A stretch of DNA of 64,000 bases from positions 13,986,001 through 14,050,000 of the forward strand of contig NC_084941.1 of assembly GCF_958298935.1 (NCBI RefSeq), read 5' to 3'. Every line of letters starts with the position of its first letter. Positions within the stretch are counted from its first letter, which is position 1. Source of the DNA: Phragmites australis (lineage: Eukaryota > Streptophyta > Magnoliopsida > Poales > Poaceae). The position numbers and the translations under genes were made by a program. Under the pieces are notes generated by a model. It was given only the letters and a program-made list of their open reading frames with translations, had not been told where the DNA came from and did not search any database. This document shows, one piece after another, positions 33,225-44,183 of this stretch.

Positions 33225-36200
33225 AATCTCGCCCTCAAGATTTAGAAGGATCAGAGAAGAGTTGCGAAAACTCGACTTTTAGATCTGATTCTCTTTCCCA
33301 TGTTGCTTCTTCTTCGGAATGGGGACTCTATTGCACCTTGCACATATGGATCCTTCTATTCCTGGTAACTCGCCCTGACATCTCTAGAATCTTGACAGGA
33401 TACTCCATGTAGGTGCGATCCTCTCTAACTTCTAGTTCTTCTAGGGGCATTTGTTGTTCGGAAACTCGTAGGCATTTCTTCAACTATGATACGTGGAAGA
33501 CATAATGAACATCTATTAGTTGAGGCTGTAGCTCCAATTGATATGCTATTTCTCCTCGTCTTTCCAACACCTTAAAAGGGCCTATAAATCTGGGTGCAAG
33601 TTTTCCTTTGACTTTAAATCTACGAAAACCTCTGATCGGTGAAACTCGGAGATATACAAAGTCACTCGCTTCAAAAATCAACTCATGACGTTGATGATCC
33701 GCATAACTCTTTTGTCATGATTGAGCTATTCTCAAATTCTCCCTAATCTATTGTACTTGCCTTTTTTGCTTCTGTCATAATTTATGGGTCAAACACTTGA
33801 CTTTCACTAGTCTCATTCCAGAACAACGGTGTTCTATATTTTCTTCCATACAAAACTTCAAACAGTGGCATCTTCAAACTAGCCTGATAGCTATTGTTGT
33901 AGGAGAACTCTTCATAGGGAAGATTTTTATCCCAGCTATCAACATATCTTCCAAAATTTGATTTACTCTCTCAGTCTGACCATCAATCTGCGGATGATAT
34001 GTTGAACTAAAGTTTAACCGGGTATCCAATGACTCATTTAGCTTTTGCCAAAATCTGGAGGTGAACTGGCTTCCTCTATTAGAAACTATCCTCTTGGGTA
34101 CTCCATGCAAACACACAATTCTGGCGATATACAACTTGGCAAGTTTAGGTCCTGTGTGTGTGGTCTTGATCAGGATGAAATGAGCAACCTTTGTCAATCG
34201 ATCCACTATAGCCCAAATAGAATCATAACCAGATTGAGTTCGCGGCAATCCAATGATAAAATTCATATTGATTTCTTCCCATTTACACTCTTACTACTTT
34301 CAAAGGTTGAAGCAATCCAGCAGGTCTCTAGTGTTAGGCTTTGACTCACTGACATATATCACATACTGCTACACACTCTGCAATATCTCTCTTCATGACA
34401 TACCACTAGTAACAGTTTTCAAGATCTTGATACATCTTGGTGTTTATAGGATGAATAGAATACGCAGGCTCATGTGCTACTCGAAGTAAAGTCTCCTTGA
34501 TAGGTTTGATATCTGGGACACAGATACGCTTCTCAAACCATACTGTTCCATTCTCATCCTCGGTAAATCTTGGGGCTTTACCCTCCTTAATATGTTGCTT
34601 GATTTTTGAATCTTCTCATCCTCGAGTTGTCCTTTATGTATACCTTATTCCAGAGTTGAATCAACTTCCATTATCATGGCTTCTGCATTGTTTACTAATT
34701 CGAGATTGAGCTTTTAAAACACTATGCATAACTCGGGTTGTTTGTCTTGCACGGACATCCTACTGAGATGAACCTTTCTACTTAAGGCATCAACAACTAT
34801 GTTCGTCTTTCCAGGATGATAATTGATGCCCAAGTCATAATCCTTGATAAGCTCTAACCATCTACTCTGCATGAGGTTGAGATCAGGCTGAGTAAAGATA
34901 TACTTCAAACTCTTATGATATGAATAGATCTCACACCTTTTTTTCTAATTAAATAGTGTCTCCATATCTTGAGTGCATGTACTACAACGGCTAACTCTAA
35001 ATCATGTGTCGGGTAATTCTGCTCATGCTTTCATAATTGCCTTGATGCAATGGCTACAACATGGCCTTGCTGCATAAGAACACATCCCAATCCTTGATGA
35101 GAGGCGTCGCAATGGATGGAAAATGGCTTCTGTGTATCTGGCATGGTTAATACTGGAGCAGATGTTAATCTTTTCTTCAACTCTTCAAAACTTGCCTCAC
35201 AAGCAAGGGTCCATTGAAACGTTTTACCCTTCTGAAGTAACTCTGTGATGGGCTTTGCAATCTTGGAGAAACCTTCTATGAATCGACGGTAGTAACCTTC
35301 TGGGGAGGCTTCCAATTCAACATATCTTTCACCTTACGTGAATCAACTGCTATTCCTCCAATGGAGATGACATGACCGAGAAAAGAAACTTGATCTAGCC
35401 AAAACTCATATTGCGCAACTTAGCATACAACTGATTGTCCCTAAGCTTCTGTAGAACCAATCGCAGATGGTCTGCATGTTCCTCTTCATTCCTGGAGAAC
35501 ACTACCTTATGTTCATTAGATACATAAGGTAGGTAGGGGCGTTGGTCAATCCGAAAGACATAATTGTATACTCATATAGTCCATAACGAGTGATGAAAGC
35601 GGTTTTAGGGATGTCTGATGCTCGAATCTTCAACTGATGACATCCTGAGCAAAGATCGATCTTGGAGAACACACATGCTCCTCCAAGCTGATCAAATAAA
35701 TCTTCTATCCTAGGAAGAGGATATTTATTCTTAATGGTTACTTCATTCAAGGCTTGATAGTCTACACACATTCTTTGGGTACCAGCCTTCTTGGGTACGA
35801 AAATCACTGGTCCACCCCATGGTGACAAACTAGGTCGAACAACTCTTGCAGTTGTTCCTTAAGTTCTGCTAACTGATTAGCAGTCATTCTATAAGAGTCG
35901 TATCTGGTACTAGTTCTATAACAAACTCGATGTCATAGTCAGGTGACATACCTAGTAAATCTTATGGGAATACATCCGGATATTCGCCTATGACTCGAAT
36001 GCTCTCAATTAGAGTTCCATCAGCTTGATTGACTACTCCTCTTACTACTGCCGGTACTTTTGCAACGTATTCCACTTCATTTCCTTCTTTAGAGGTCATA
36101 AACGGCTTTTCTTGCACAATCGATGATGCCATTCAATTTGGTTAACCAATCCATCCCTACAATGACATTTATCCCTTCAGATTCCGAAACAATAAGGTTA

Positions 36201-36425
36201 GGGCATACATGCCTTGCTTTCATTTTTCCACCTAGGGAGCTAACAATCATTCTATGCTTCATAAGAGATATAGGTAGATTGTATCTTGCCACATACTTGG
36301 TTTATATGAAGATATGCGATGCTTCATAATCAAATAATATTGTACCAGAGTTGGAGTTGATAAGAAACATACCAATCATGACATCTGATGCATCCTGAGC
36401 TTCATCAACTGCCACATGGTTCACA
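33225..36425 (-). pseudogene. Tekay 2 pol (protease, RT, RNase H, integrase, chromodomain), decayed
   Basis: Minus-strand order follows. The protease near 36330 reads ILFDYEAS instead of DSGA, so the active site is altered. RT at 35828-35502 ([20 protein letters not shown], then [20 protein letters not shown]) stops at YLMYLMN and rejoins at FSRNEEE, losing the F-I-D-D catalytic block. RNase H lies at 35315-34750 ([20 protein letters not shown], then VDALSRKV). Integrase core lies at 34266-33874: its first catalytic Asp is Asn (MNFIIGLP) and the second is also Asn (VSNRGSQF), while QTERVNQ is kept. The C-terminal part has GPFKVLERRGEIAYQLEL at 33610-33540 and a chromodomain-like EYPVKILE...TWERED to 33240. 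Many TAG/TAA stops are present. The chromodomain defines it as a chromovirus. Confidence 0.85.
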
Positions 36426-36429
36426 TGGA

Positions 36430-36816
36430 CTCTAGTAACATTCTACTTCGCTTGGCTCTGAGGCTGATTCCCATTGCGGTTCCACTGCTGGTTGGCACCT
36501 TGGGCAGGTAGCTAACCTTGACGTTTCTGAGGACACTGAAAAGCAAAGTGTCCCTCTACTCCATAGTGGAAACAAGGTTTCCCTTTGGTGGAAACTTGAG
36601 GGTTGGTGCCAGTGTTATTGTGCCTTTGAGGGATCTGATTTGAAGTGTGGGGCACTTGAAAGTTAGAGCGCTGGTTACTATCCTGCATTTCTAGAGGAGC
36701 CTTGATTGGTTGACTGGGCACTGGACTGATTGTACTAATGACCAGAGCGATTCATAGATCCAAACTAGGATGAGTCATAACAGGGCCAATGTTGCTGCTT
36801 GACTGACTTAGGCAGT
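36430..36816 (-). pseudogene. Tekay 2 gag, C-terminal part with damaged zinc knuckle
   Basis: The minus-strand reading contains a Gln/Asn/Pro-rich tail and KPCFHYGVEGHFAFQCPQK. The expected C-X2-C-X4-H-X4-C knuckle has Tyr for the second Cys (a G-to-A change). The gag is cut at 36816 by Tekay 1 and continues on the far side at 63484. Confidence 0.75.
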
Positions 36817-39651
36817 TATAACACCCTAAATTTCCAATTTTTGCAATAGTTTAAAATTTTGCTAGAAATTAATAGGAGTTGCAATTTTATTCAATAGAAG
36901 AAATTAATTTCTAAATTTAAATTGCCATAGGTTGTAGTTAAGTTTGTTGCATTCATGCCATCGTATTTGCAATAGGTTTTATGCTTGAAAAATATTTGCA
37001 AAAAATCGCTAGAAGTTGCTCGTTTAAAACCCCTTTTGAAAATTGTTCAAAATCTTAAAAGAAAAAGGATTTTCAAATTGGAAAATGCTTCCGGCCTATT
37101 TTCTCCTCCAGCCCTCTTCTTCCTCTCCCCTCCCACTCCTGAGTGGGCCGCTCCCTTCTCCCCCGCGCCAGCACGCTAGACCGAGTCGGCCAGTGTGCGC
37201 CCGAGTCAGCCCCCTCCCACCTTCTCACACCGGCATGTGGTCCATCGTCCGCCCCTAGCGGGCTCTCCCTCTTCTACCCCCGCCGCCTACCCATTTTGCC
37301 CCAATCGTCACGCCGGTTCAAAATCCCGCATCCCACGCCATCAATCACCAATTAAACTGCATGGCCGTGACTACCTCCCTTCGTTCACTTTATTCCATCT
37401 ATTTCCCCCTTCATTCCTCCCTCACAAATTTGGAAACTGTCACAATTATGGAATTAAAGCTGTCGGCCAAATCCTCTAAAATCCACCCATTCATCTCCCT
37501 CTCTCTTGCGTATAAGCCTTCCATCTCCTTCTTTGTGGCATTCCTCACTTTTTCCCCCATTTTCCCCTTCCTCTTTCTCTCGGATTCGACCTTGGCTCCG
37601 GTTCTTCTTCACCATTGGTAAGGAGATCCCCGCCGCCGTATTTCTCCTTGACCGAGCCTCCTATGACTTTGGCTCTTATTTCTTTGGCATCGTAGGGTCT
37701 CCTGCGAAGCTTCCCGTTGCTCCTTGGTTCTTCTTCCGCCGTCAGACGCTGCTGCACCGAGCTCGGAGCCCCAGCATCGGCCATTCCCCGTTGTCGGCCA
37801 CCCTCGGACTTTCTCTGCCATCGTGAACCCACGGTAAAGAATCCCCGTGTCGCCCTCTCTCTTTTGAGCTGTTTCCCGTGGCGATCCGTGGCCGGTAGCG
37901 CGATTTTGCGTTACTCCGGTGAGGTCCCGGCCGCCCGTCCCGTCGGTCGTGGTTCGCCCGTGCTTGTCCAGCCCGGCCGAGCCATCCACCATCCCTTCAA
38001 AACCCAGCAGCCCGATCTCAATCCAACAGCTAAGATTAGATAGCCCTTCAAACCTCTTAATCGGCCTACTGTGGACCTGTGGACTGGCCTCAAACCTCTC
38101 AAGTAAAATTTGCAGATTAGCCCCTGGAACTTTACAAGCTTATAACTTTTTGCTCGTAGCTCCGATTTAGGCAATTTTCATGCTGAAATGTTTGTAGCGT
38201 CATGTAGAATCTTTTTACAGGGTTTTTACCTAGTTTTAGCATTGTTTGGTGTACTGTTATTAGTAGTTTCCTTGTGTGTTTTATTTCTGATTTGTAGTTA
38301 GGAGGTGATCAGTTCGGGAATCTGCAAGATTAGGTTTTTGAAGACTTCGAGCAACCCTCAGTTGAAGGCAAGTGCCCTTGAACATCTTGCTCCTATTTTA
38401 GGATTCGTGTGTTGTTATTTATCCTAGCATGCTTTTCAAAATTGGAATCCCATGTTAGGGTTTACTAGATTTTGTATAATTATTCCTTGTTGCCATTGTT
38501 GAGTCATGGTTAATGATGGGTAGATATGCCAGTGCTATCATAGTTGAGGAAAATTTAATCTTGACTTGTAATTATGCAACAAGAATCGGGTATGTTAATT
38601 TTGTAGCAACATGGTATAGGGATCTGAACGGAATGTTTGTATGATGATGGTGTGGGAATGAACTTGTGCGGGTAATGCACAGTTGGTTGTGGTTATTCTT
38701 GTGTGGGATTCTAAGGACCGGTTCTTGAAGCATGTAACTCGGCTAAACCGCACAACCACGAGGCTTATATGGGTATGGCCTGGCCAATTAATTAGCCACC
38801 CCTCCGGTTTTATGGGCACCAATGGGCAGTTGAGTGGCACAAGAGGGGGCTTCTGCAGCAATGGAATCGTCTGTTAGCGGTGAAACCTCAGTGGGTGCCT
38901 ACAGATCGGCGGGAGCTTTGTAAAGGCTTTGTAGTCAAACCCTAACTCCACACCCAGGAAGTGTGAAGCAACACGGGAATAATGACTCATGGGGAAAGTT
39001 ATGCAAACTCTATAGAGTATCAAACTGGTCAGATCAGCCATGCTCACGGTCAAGAGCGGCTTGGACTTCTTCATGACTAGATGGGATCAGAGCTTGGTAT
39101 GGTTAGTTGGGTAGCCAAGTAATGGAGTTACCTGATGAGTTTTAGTAGTCGGATGAAATCTGATGAGTCAATCCTTTTGTTATAATGGTGTCTTCACACT
39201 TAGTAAATAGGGTCATTAGGTTAAAGTTTTCTTAGTGTAGAACCATGTCTAACCTTTCCTTGACTTAAGCCCCATAGCATGTTTTCCCTTCACTTGCGCA
39301 GTACATTTTTGTACTCACACCCGTTATCCTTTCTCTTGCATTCTATTGCTGTTTAGAAGCCGTCAATGAAGCTGGTTCCTTCGACGAAGATGACTTCGAT
39401 CCAGAGTTGCTATTCTAGGCTGGTGTGCCCCCGGTTGACGCCTATGGAAGATGGAAGACCCGCTGGCACTGAAGCTCTCTTGTTCTGCTGTGTTTTCTTT
39501 TAGACCCTCATGTCCTTTTGTAATAAGTTAAATTCGTTATTATAATAATGGCACCGTGATGATACACTGATGATGTAAATGCATGTATGAAACTTGATCT
39601 TACCATACATGTGTTGTGCCCTGTTTTATTCCTTTAAAATTGGGTGTTACA
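36817..39651 (+). repeat. Tekay 1 5' LTR (2835 bp)
   Basis: It starts TATAACACCC (decayed TGTAACACCC) and ends TTGGGTGTTACA next to the primer-binding site. A GC-rich U3 block at 37120-37320 is followed by a TATA-like GCGTATAAGCC at 37507-37517. The landmark GGGGAAAGTTATGCAAACTC with TATAGAG lies at 38990-39020. Several long open frames in the GC-rich part occur on both strands and are not genes. Confidence 0.9.
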
Positions 39652-39655
39652 GAAG

Positions 39656-39669
39656 TGGTATCAGAGTCG
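39656..39669 (+). other. Primer-binding site (tRNA-iMet) of Tekay 1
   Basis: TGGTATCAGAGTCG four bases after the LTR edge. Confidence 0.85.
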
Positions 39670-39837
39670 TATTGACCGTAGGACGCAGCGTAGATAGAAA
39701 GGACGTGCTAAGGACCTATGTTTGTACAAACTACTTTTGTAAAATTGTTAACCTTTCAGTTTTTCCTTACCCTATCTATTGCTCTTTATAAAACTATTTC
39801 TAATTTTTGGTCTTCCCCAAAATTTTAGGTGACCCGC

Positions 39838-40566
39838 ATGAAGATCACCCCACGCAAGCGTGTGCTGGTTCCTAAGCTAGAGATCCCCGCTAGTGTTGTC
39901 TGGGCGCACCAACCCTCTGCCGAGTTCTACTTCGACGGACAACTTGCCGGCTACTCCGCTCGTATGCTTTGGTACCTGCTTTAGGGTCTGGGTTACCACG
40001 ACGCTCCACTCTACAAGGGTGCCAGAGTCCCGCTTGGAGGCCATGGTTACTCCTAGTCAATGGAGGTGACCATGTTTGAGAAGCCCACTGACGACGGTCT
40101 TCACCGAGTCCACAATGCCACCGCCCTTAGAACTACTTTCGAGGCAGGGACTGAGGACGCTGCCCGCCAAGCTCTAGCTATTCTCTGCAGGGAGAACAGA
40201 CATGCCCTTCACCTCACTCAGTTCGGGAAGTTCCCGCAGCGCCCGTCTAGCAGTCTGGAGGTCATCTTCGCACCCGTCAATAATGAGCCAGATATCCGTC
40301 TGAGACAGCAGGTCCGCCTCACTGCCACTGTGTACGCCGAGCTTGATAGAGCCCTCGATGAGCTAGAGGACATGCATCAACGTCATGCAGAGCAGGAGTA
40401 GAGCATTGACGAGCTGTAGATTTTGCTGGAGGACCCCGACCAGTTTCTTGAGGAGGCTCCCGTGGCACCTGTGGCTACACCACCCCGTTCCTTGTCGTGC
40501 AAGATGCAGCAGGTTCTTCAGGCACAACAAGCGAGGAGTAGAGTCGACCTAGGAGGATGTCCCTAG
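39838..40566 (+). pseudogene. Extra ORF upstream of gag in Tekay 1
   Basis: One reading frame of 243 codons runs from ATG 39838 to TAG 40564, broken only by four in-frame TAG codons (about 39982, 40054, 40399 and 40417), each one transition from CAG or TGG. It encodes MKITPRKRVL, then GYSARMLWYLL-GLGYHDAPL, then EVTMFEKPTDDGLHRVHNAT, then FEAGTEDAARQALAIL. Similar GYSARM-WY--GLGY proteins are, from memory, annotated as uncharacterised retrotransposon proteins in grasses. It is separate from gag, which starts about 300 bp later. No catalytic motif is visible; the second half is helical and acidic. The function is unknown. Confidence 0.65.
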
Positions 40567-40850
40567 CTGAATAAATCATTTAGTCTCATGTGTTCTAGTT
40601 GTCTTGTGTCGGTTATGCTAGTGTGTGCTTGTGCTTGTGTCTGTAGTGTGAACCTTGTTATGAGTTGGATCTTTGCATGAGTGTTGGTGTAATGTTGGTG
40701 TTTCCCCACTACATTGCATCAATTAATAATATAATAATTGTTGGGAGACCCTTTCTTTCTTTCTTTCATGCTTATCTGTTCTTTTCTATTCTTGTCTTAT
40801 TTTTCTGTCCTAGCTTTTCTCGTATTTTCCCCGCTTGAACCTTGGCTACC
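40567..40850 (+). other. Spacer between extra ORF and gag of Tekay 1
   Basis: T-rich sequence with GT-rich repeats (40620-40700) and a CTTTCTTTCTTTC run. No coding signal. Confidence 0.5.
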
Positions 40851-40854
40851 AATA

Positions 40855-42011
40855 GATAGTGAACACCAAGCGTAGCAACAACGTCAACGACAACATCAAC
40901 AACAACATCAATGACATGTCAACGACAATGTCAACAACAACATCAATGACAATGTCAGTGACAACGCTGCCAACCAGCGCGATCTTCCACCCCCGTCCCC
41001 TCTGATGGATGCCAATCAAGTGCTGACCATTCTTCAAGGCTTAGTCCAGACTATCAACCAACGAACCCAAGACCAGCAAGCACCGACACAACAGCCGCAG
41101 TCCAGGCTAAGAACTTTTTTGAGCACTCAGCCACCCACCTCTCTCAGGAAATTGAGCCCATGGAGGCCGATGACTGGCTGAAGACAATAGAGAGCAAGCT
41201 GCAGATAGCTTAGTGCACTGGAAGAGAGAAAGTTCTTTTCGCATCTCATCAACTGATTGGTCCAGCTCAAGAATGGTGGACAGCTTACACAGCCACCCAT
41301 GAGGATCCCTAGGAGATCACTTGGGCAGAGTTCCAGAACAGCTTCCGTGCACACCATGTCCCTGCAGGAGAAGTAGAGCTAAAAAGGAAGGAGTTTCTTA
41401 ATCTGAAGCAAGAACCCATGTCAGTAAGATAATACCTCACTAAGTTCACCCAGCTCTCCCGCTACACCCCCAATGATATGGATACTGATGAAAAGAAACA
41501 AGATTGTTTCCTGTAGGGTCTCAACACTAGCTTACAATATGCCCTCTCATCCAATGAGTACCCCAGTTTCCAGAAGCTGGTGGATAGAGCTTTCATCATG
41601 GAGAAAAAGCCCCAGAATCTGGGAGAAGAATGCAAGCATAGTCTGCAAGGTCAGTCTTCTGGTAGCAACACCTGTCCCAGCTTCAACCCTCCTGCCACAG
41701 GTCCAATGTTCCATCATGGAGGGTAGCATCAACAACAGAGGCCACCACAGAAGATGCCTAATCAGGTTGCAGGGTCATATAAGTCACCAATGCTGCAAGC
41801 GCAGCAGTAGTCTCGCCCCAACTTTCAGCAACAGCAACCCAACAACAACCGGCCCCAGCAGTAGAATCGCACCGGTCAAGGTTCGGGCAATATTGGCCCA
41901 TGTTTCAGTTGTCGCAACTTCAGGCACCTTGCCCACAAGTGTCCTAAGAGGCAGCAGGACCAAGCACAGGCCTAGGGCAACGACAATTGGCAGCAGCAGC
42001 CTCGGCAGAAT
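40855..42011 (+). pseudogene. Tekay 1 gag, decayed
   Basis: A 12-bp-period Asn/Asp-rich tract (40870-40975) is followed by DANQVLTILQGLVQTINQRT, then the Retrotrans_gag domain (PMEADDWLKTIESKLQIA, then KVLFASHQLIGPAQEWWTAY, then EITWAEFQNSFRAHHVPAG, then KRKEFLNLKQEPMSV, then YTPNDMDTDEKKQDCFL). A Gln/Pro-rich linker and a zinc knuckle C-F-S-C-R-N-F-R-H-L-A-H-K-C (about 41901-41942) close it. At least eight in-frame stops interrupt it, nearly all TAG where CAG is expected. The frame is cut by CRM-A at 42012; AGAAT is duplicated. Confidence 0.85.
40870..40975 (+). repeat. ~12-bp tandem repeat encoding an Asn/Asp tract
   Basis: AACGACAACATC/AACAACAACATC/AATGACAATGTC units repeated about eight times within gag; an indel inside the array shifts the frame. 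Confidence 0.85.
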
Positions 42012-42903
42012 TGATGTGCACACGTCCATGGATCACGTGTGACGAGTAGATGTGTCCCGATCTTCTCGAAGGATCCGCGAACTTGATAACTTGTCGCTGC
42101 GTGACCTGGTGAAGAGGCAATGCACCGCGAGACTGTCCACGCGATGAACTACCGAGACAATCACCCTTCCACGTACCGACGAAACAGCCCACGCAATCAC
42201 GCCGTATAGATGTGAAGGCACAAACTGGGTGAACCGCAGTTCGGCGTTCTACAACTCCCTCAGGAATCGAAAGAACAAGTTTGCAAGCCTCTCAAGACTC
42301 ACGCTAGAACAAGAACTCAAAGAGTTTGTATTTCTGAATTTGCAATCCTCCAGTTACTGTTCACGTCACCCATTACAGGGATATATAATACTAGTGGAGT
42401 TTCAGTTTGGAAGAAATAAATGAGAACATGTAGTGGAAAGTTGTAACACTACTTTTATTAATAGCCAGGCCTAGTGGGACGCATGGATGGTTGGCATTCT
42501 TCTGCATGCATGCTGGAACGTGTGTGGATAGCAACCCGGTTGCTGGCTGCATGCATTCCTATCTTCCGAAATATTTGCTTGCACTCCAACGACTGTTATT
42601 CATCGTAGCTAAATGTTCTTTTCTCTCTCTCTTGCACGTCCAGGTTCCTTGCTTATATTTGGCGGGCAGAACCCATCATCATCCCACGCTTGTTCGTGCA
42701 CTCCATCATTCCTAAGAACATTGAAACAAGTACTCAAAAGCATAGGCCCATTCAACATAATCTGATTATTAAGCATAAGGTTAGCGTTCACCTGAGAATG
42801 AATTTCCTTCTCCAATTGTTTTGCTCTACTCCTTGTAATCGGACCAGCTATATCAAATGTAGTTTCATTTGGAGATGAATGAATGCTAGGAATGTCCTCA
42901 TTA
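42012..42903 (-). repeat. CRM-A 3' LTR (892 bp)
   Basis: On the plus strand it runs TGATGTGCAC...TCCTCATTA. A minus-strand TATA box (TATTATATAT) lies at 42381-42390. It codes for the last about 98 residues of the polyprotein (42609-42903). Confidence 0.93.
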
Positions 42904-44183
42904 GCCTCCCCCTCTTGAGAAGGAGTCGTCCTCGACTCAGGCTCACCAACAAATGGAAGCAAGTCTTTGACATTGAATGTTGTACTCACATTCGAATATT
43001 CAGGTGGCAGCTCAATTTTGTAAGCATTATCATTTATCTTGTGTAAAACCTTGAACGGACCATCACCCCTAGGAGATAACTTACTCTTGCGCTGTTGGGG
43101 AAATTGATCCTTGCGTAGATGCAACCACACGAGGTCTCCGGGCTGGAATGTAACCTTCTTCTTACCTTTGTTCGCTTGCTTTGCATATTGTGCTGATTTC
43201 TTCTCGATATTCCTTCTCGTCTCATCATGTAGCTTCTTGAGAAAATCCGATCTCTTTGCTGCATCCAAGTTAACTTGTTCCTGTAATGGTAAAGGCAAAA
43301 GATCCATGGGAGTATGCGGCTTAAAACCATAAACAATTTCAAATGGACAAAAATTTGTTGTGGAATGGACTGCCCGGTTATAAGCAAATTCAACATGTGG
43401 AAGGCAGTCTTCCCACAGCTTCAAATTCTTTTTCAGCACGGCACGCAGCATGGTGGATAGGGTACGGTTGACAACTTCAGTTTGCCCATCCGTTTGTGGA
43501 TGACAAGTGGTGGAAAATAACAACTTCGTGCCAAGTTTAGCCCATAAGGTCTTCCAAAAATAGCTTAGAAATTTTGTATCTCGGTCTGAAACAATAGTCT
43601 TTGGCACTCCATGTAGACGAACAATCTCCCTGAAAAACAAATCAGCAACGTGTGAAGCATCATCGCTCTTATGACATGGAATAAAATGTGCCATTTTAGA
43701 GAAGCGATCAACAACAACAAAGATAGAATCCCTCCCCCTCTGAGACCTAGGTAACCCCAGAATAAAATCCATGGATATATCTTCCCAAGGTACAGTTGGG
43801 ATTGGTAATGGAGTATAAAGACCATGGGGATTAAGGCGGGACTTAGCTTTCAAGCAGATTATGCAGCGCTCAACATGTCGCTGGACATCACGTCGCATAT
43901 GTGGCCAAAAGAAATGATCAGAGAGCATGTCCAATGTCTTTTTGATGCCAAAATGACCAGCTAAGCCACCAGCATGTGCTTCCTGCAAAAGAACTTGACG
44001 AATCGAACAGGCTGGAATACATAGTTTGTTAGTCTGAAATAAGAAACCATCATGCACATAATACTTGTCCCAGCCTTTTCCAGCAATGCAATGAGAGAAA
44101 GGTTCTTTAAAATCAAAGTCATCAGCATAAAGTGTTTTAATGGATTCCAAACGTTTGTATCTAATTGTGTAACCAAGCCACAT
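42609..44183 (-). CDS. CRM-A integrase and C-terminal CR-type tail
   Basis: An open frame of 524 codons forms the 3' part of pol, shifted one frame from the RT/RNase H part by an indel near 44150. The zinc-binding H70/H77/C107/C110 ([10 protein letters not shown]...CIIC) and the catalytic triad D139 (SMDFILGLP), D200 (VSDRDTKF) and E236 (QTEVVNR) are all present. [20 protein letters not shown] module follows, as in chromovirus integrases. From about residue 427 the frame runs into the LTR and encodes [15 protein letters not shown], the position and type of the CR motif that replaces a classical chromodomain in group A CRM elements; it is thought to direct insertion to centromeric chromatin. 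The upstream frameshift means this part is not made as one polyprotein from this copy. Confidence 0.88.
   Translation of the reverse strand: MWLGYTIRYKRLESIKTLYADDFDFKEPFSHCIAGKGWDKYYVHDGFLFQTNKLCIPACSIRQVLLQEAHAGGLAGHFGIKKTLDMLSDHFFWPHMRRDVQRHVERCIICLKAKSRLNPHGLYTPLPIPTVPWEDISMDFILGLPRSQRGRDSIFVVVDRFSKMAHFIPCHKSDDASHVADLFFREIVRLHGVPKTIVSDRDTKFLSYFWKTLWAKLGTKLLFSTTCHPQTDGQTEVVNRTLSTMLRAVLKKNLKLWEDCLPHVEFAYNRAVHSTTNFCPFEIVYGFKPHTPMDLLPLPLQEQVNLDAAKRSDFLKKLHDETRRNIEKKSAQYAKQANKGKKKVTFQPGDLVWLHLRKDQFPQQRKSKLSPRGDGPFKVLHKINDNAYKIELPPEYSNVSTTFNVKDLLPFVGEPESRTTPSQEGEANEDIPSIHSSPNETTFDIAGPITRSRAKQLEKEIHSQVNANLMLNNQIMLNGPMLLSTCFNVLRNDGVHEQAWDDDGFCPPNISKEPGRAREREKNI
42904..42919 (-). other. Polypurine tract of CRM-A
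   Basis: On the minus strand TCTCAAGAGGGGGAGGC lies directly before the LTR start, within the coding frame (TTPSQEGEA). Confidence 0.8.

Noticed and set aside
37100..38045. Several overlapping ORFs of 90-130 codons on both strands
   Set aside because: They lie in the GC-rich U3 of the Tekay 1 LTR, overlap each other in many frames and are not kept in the 3' LTR copy.
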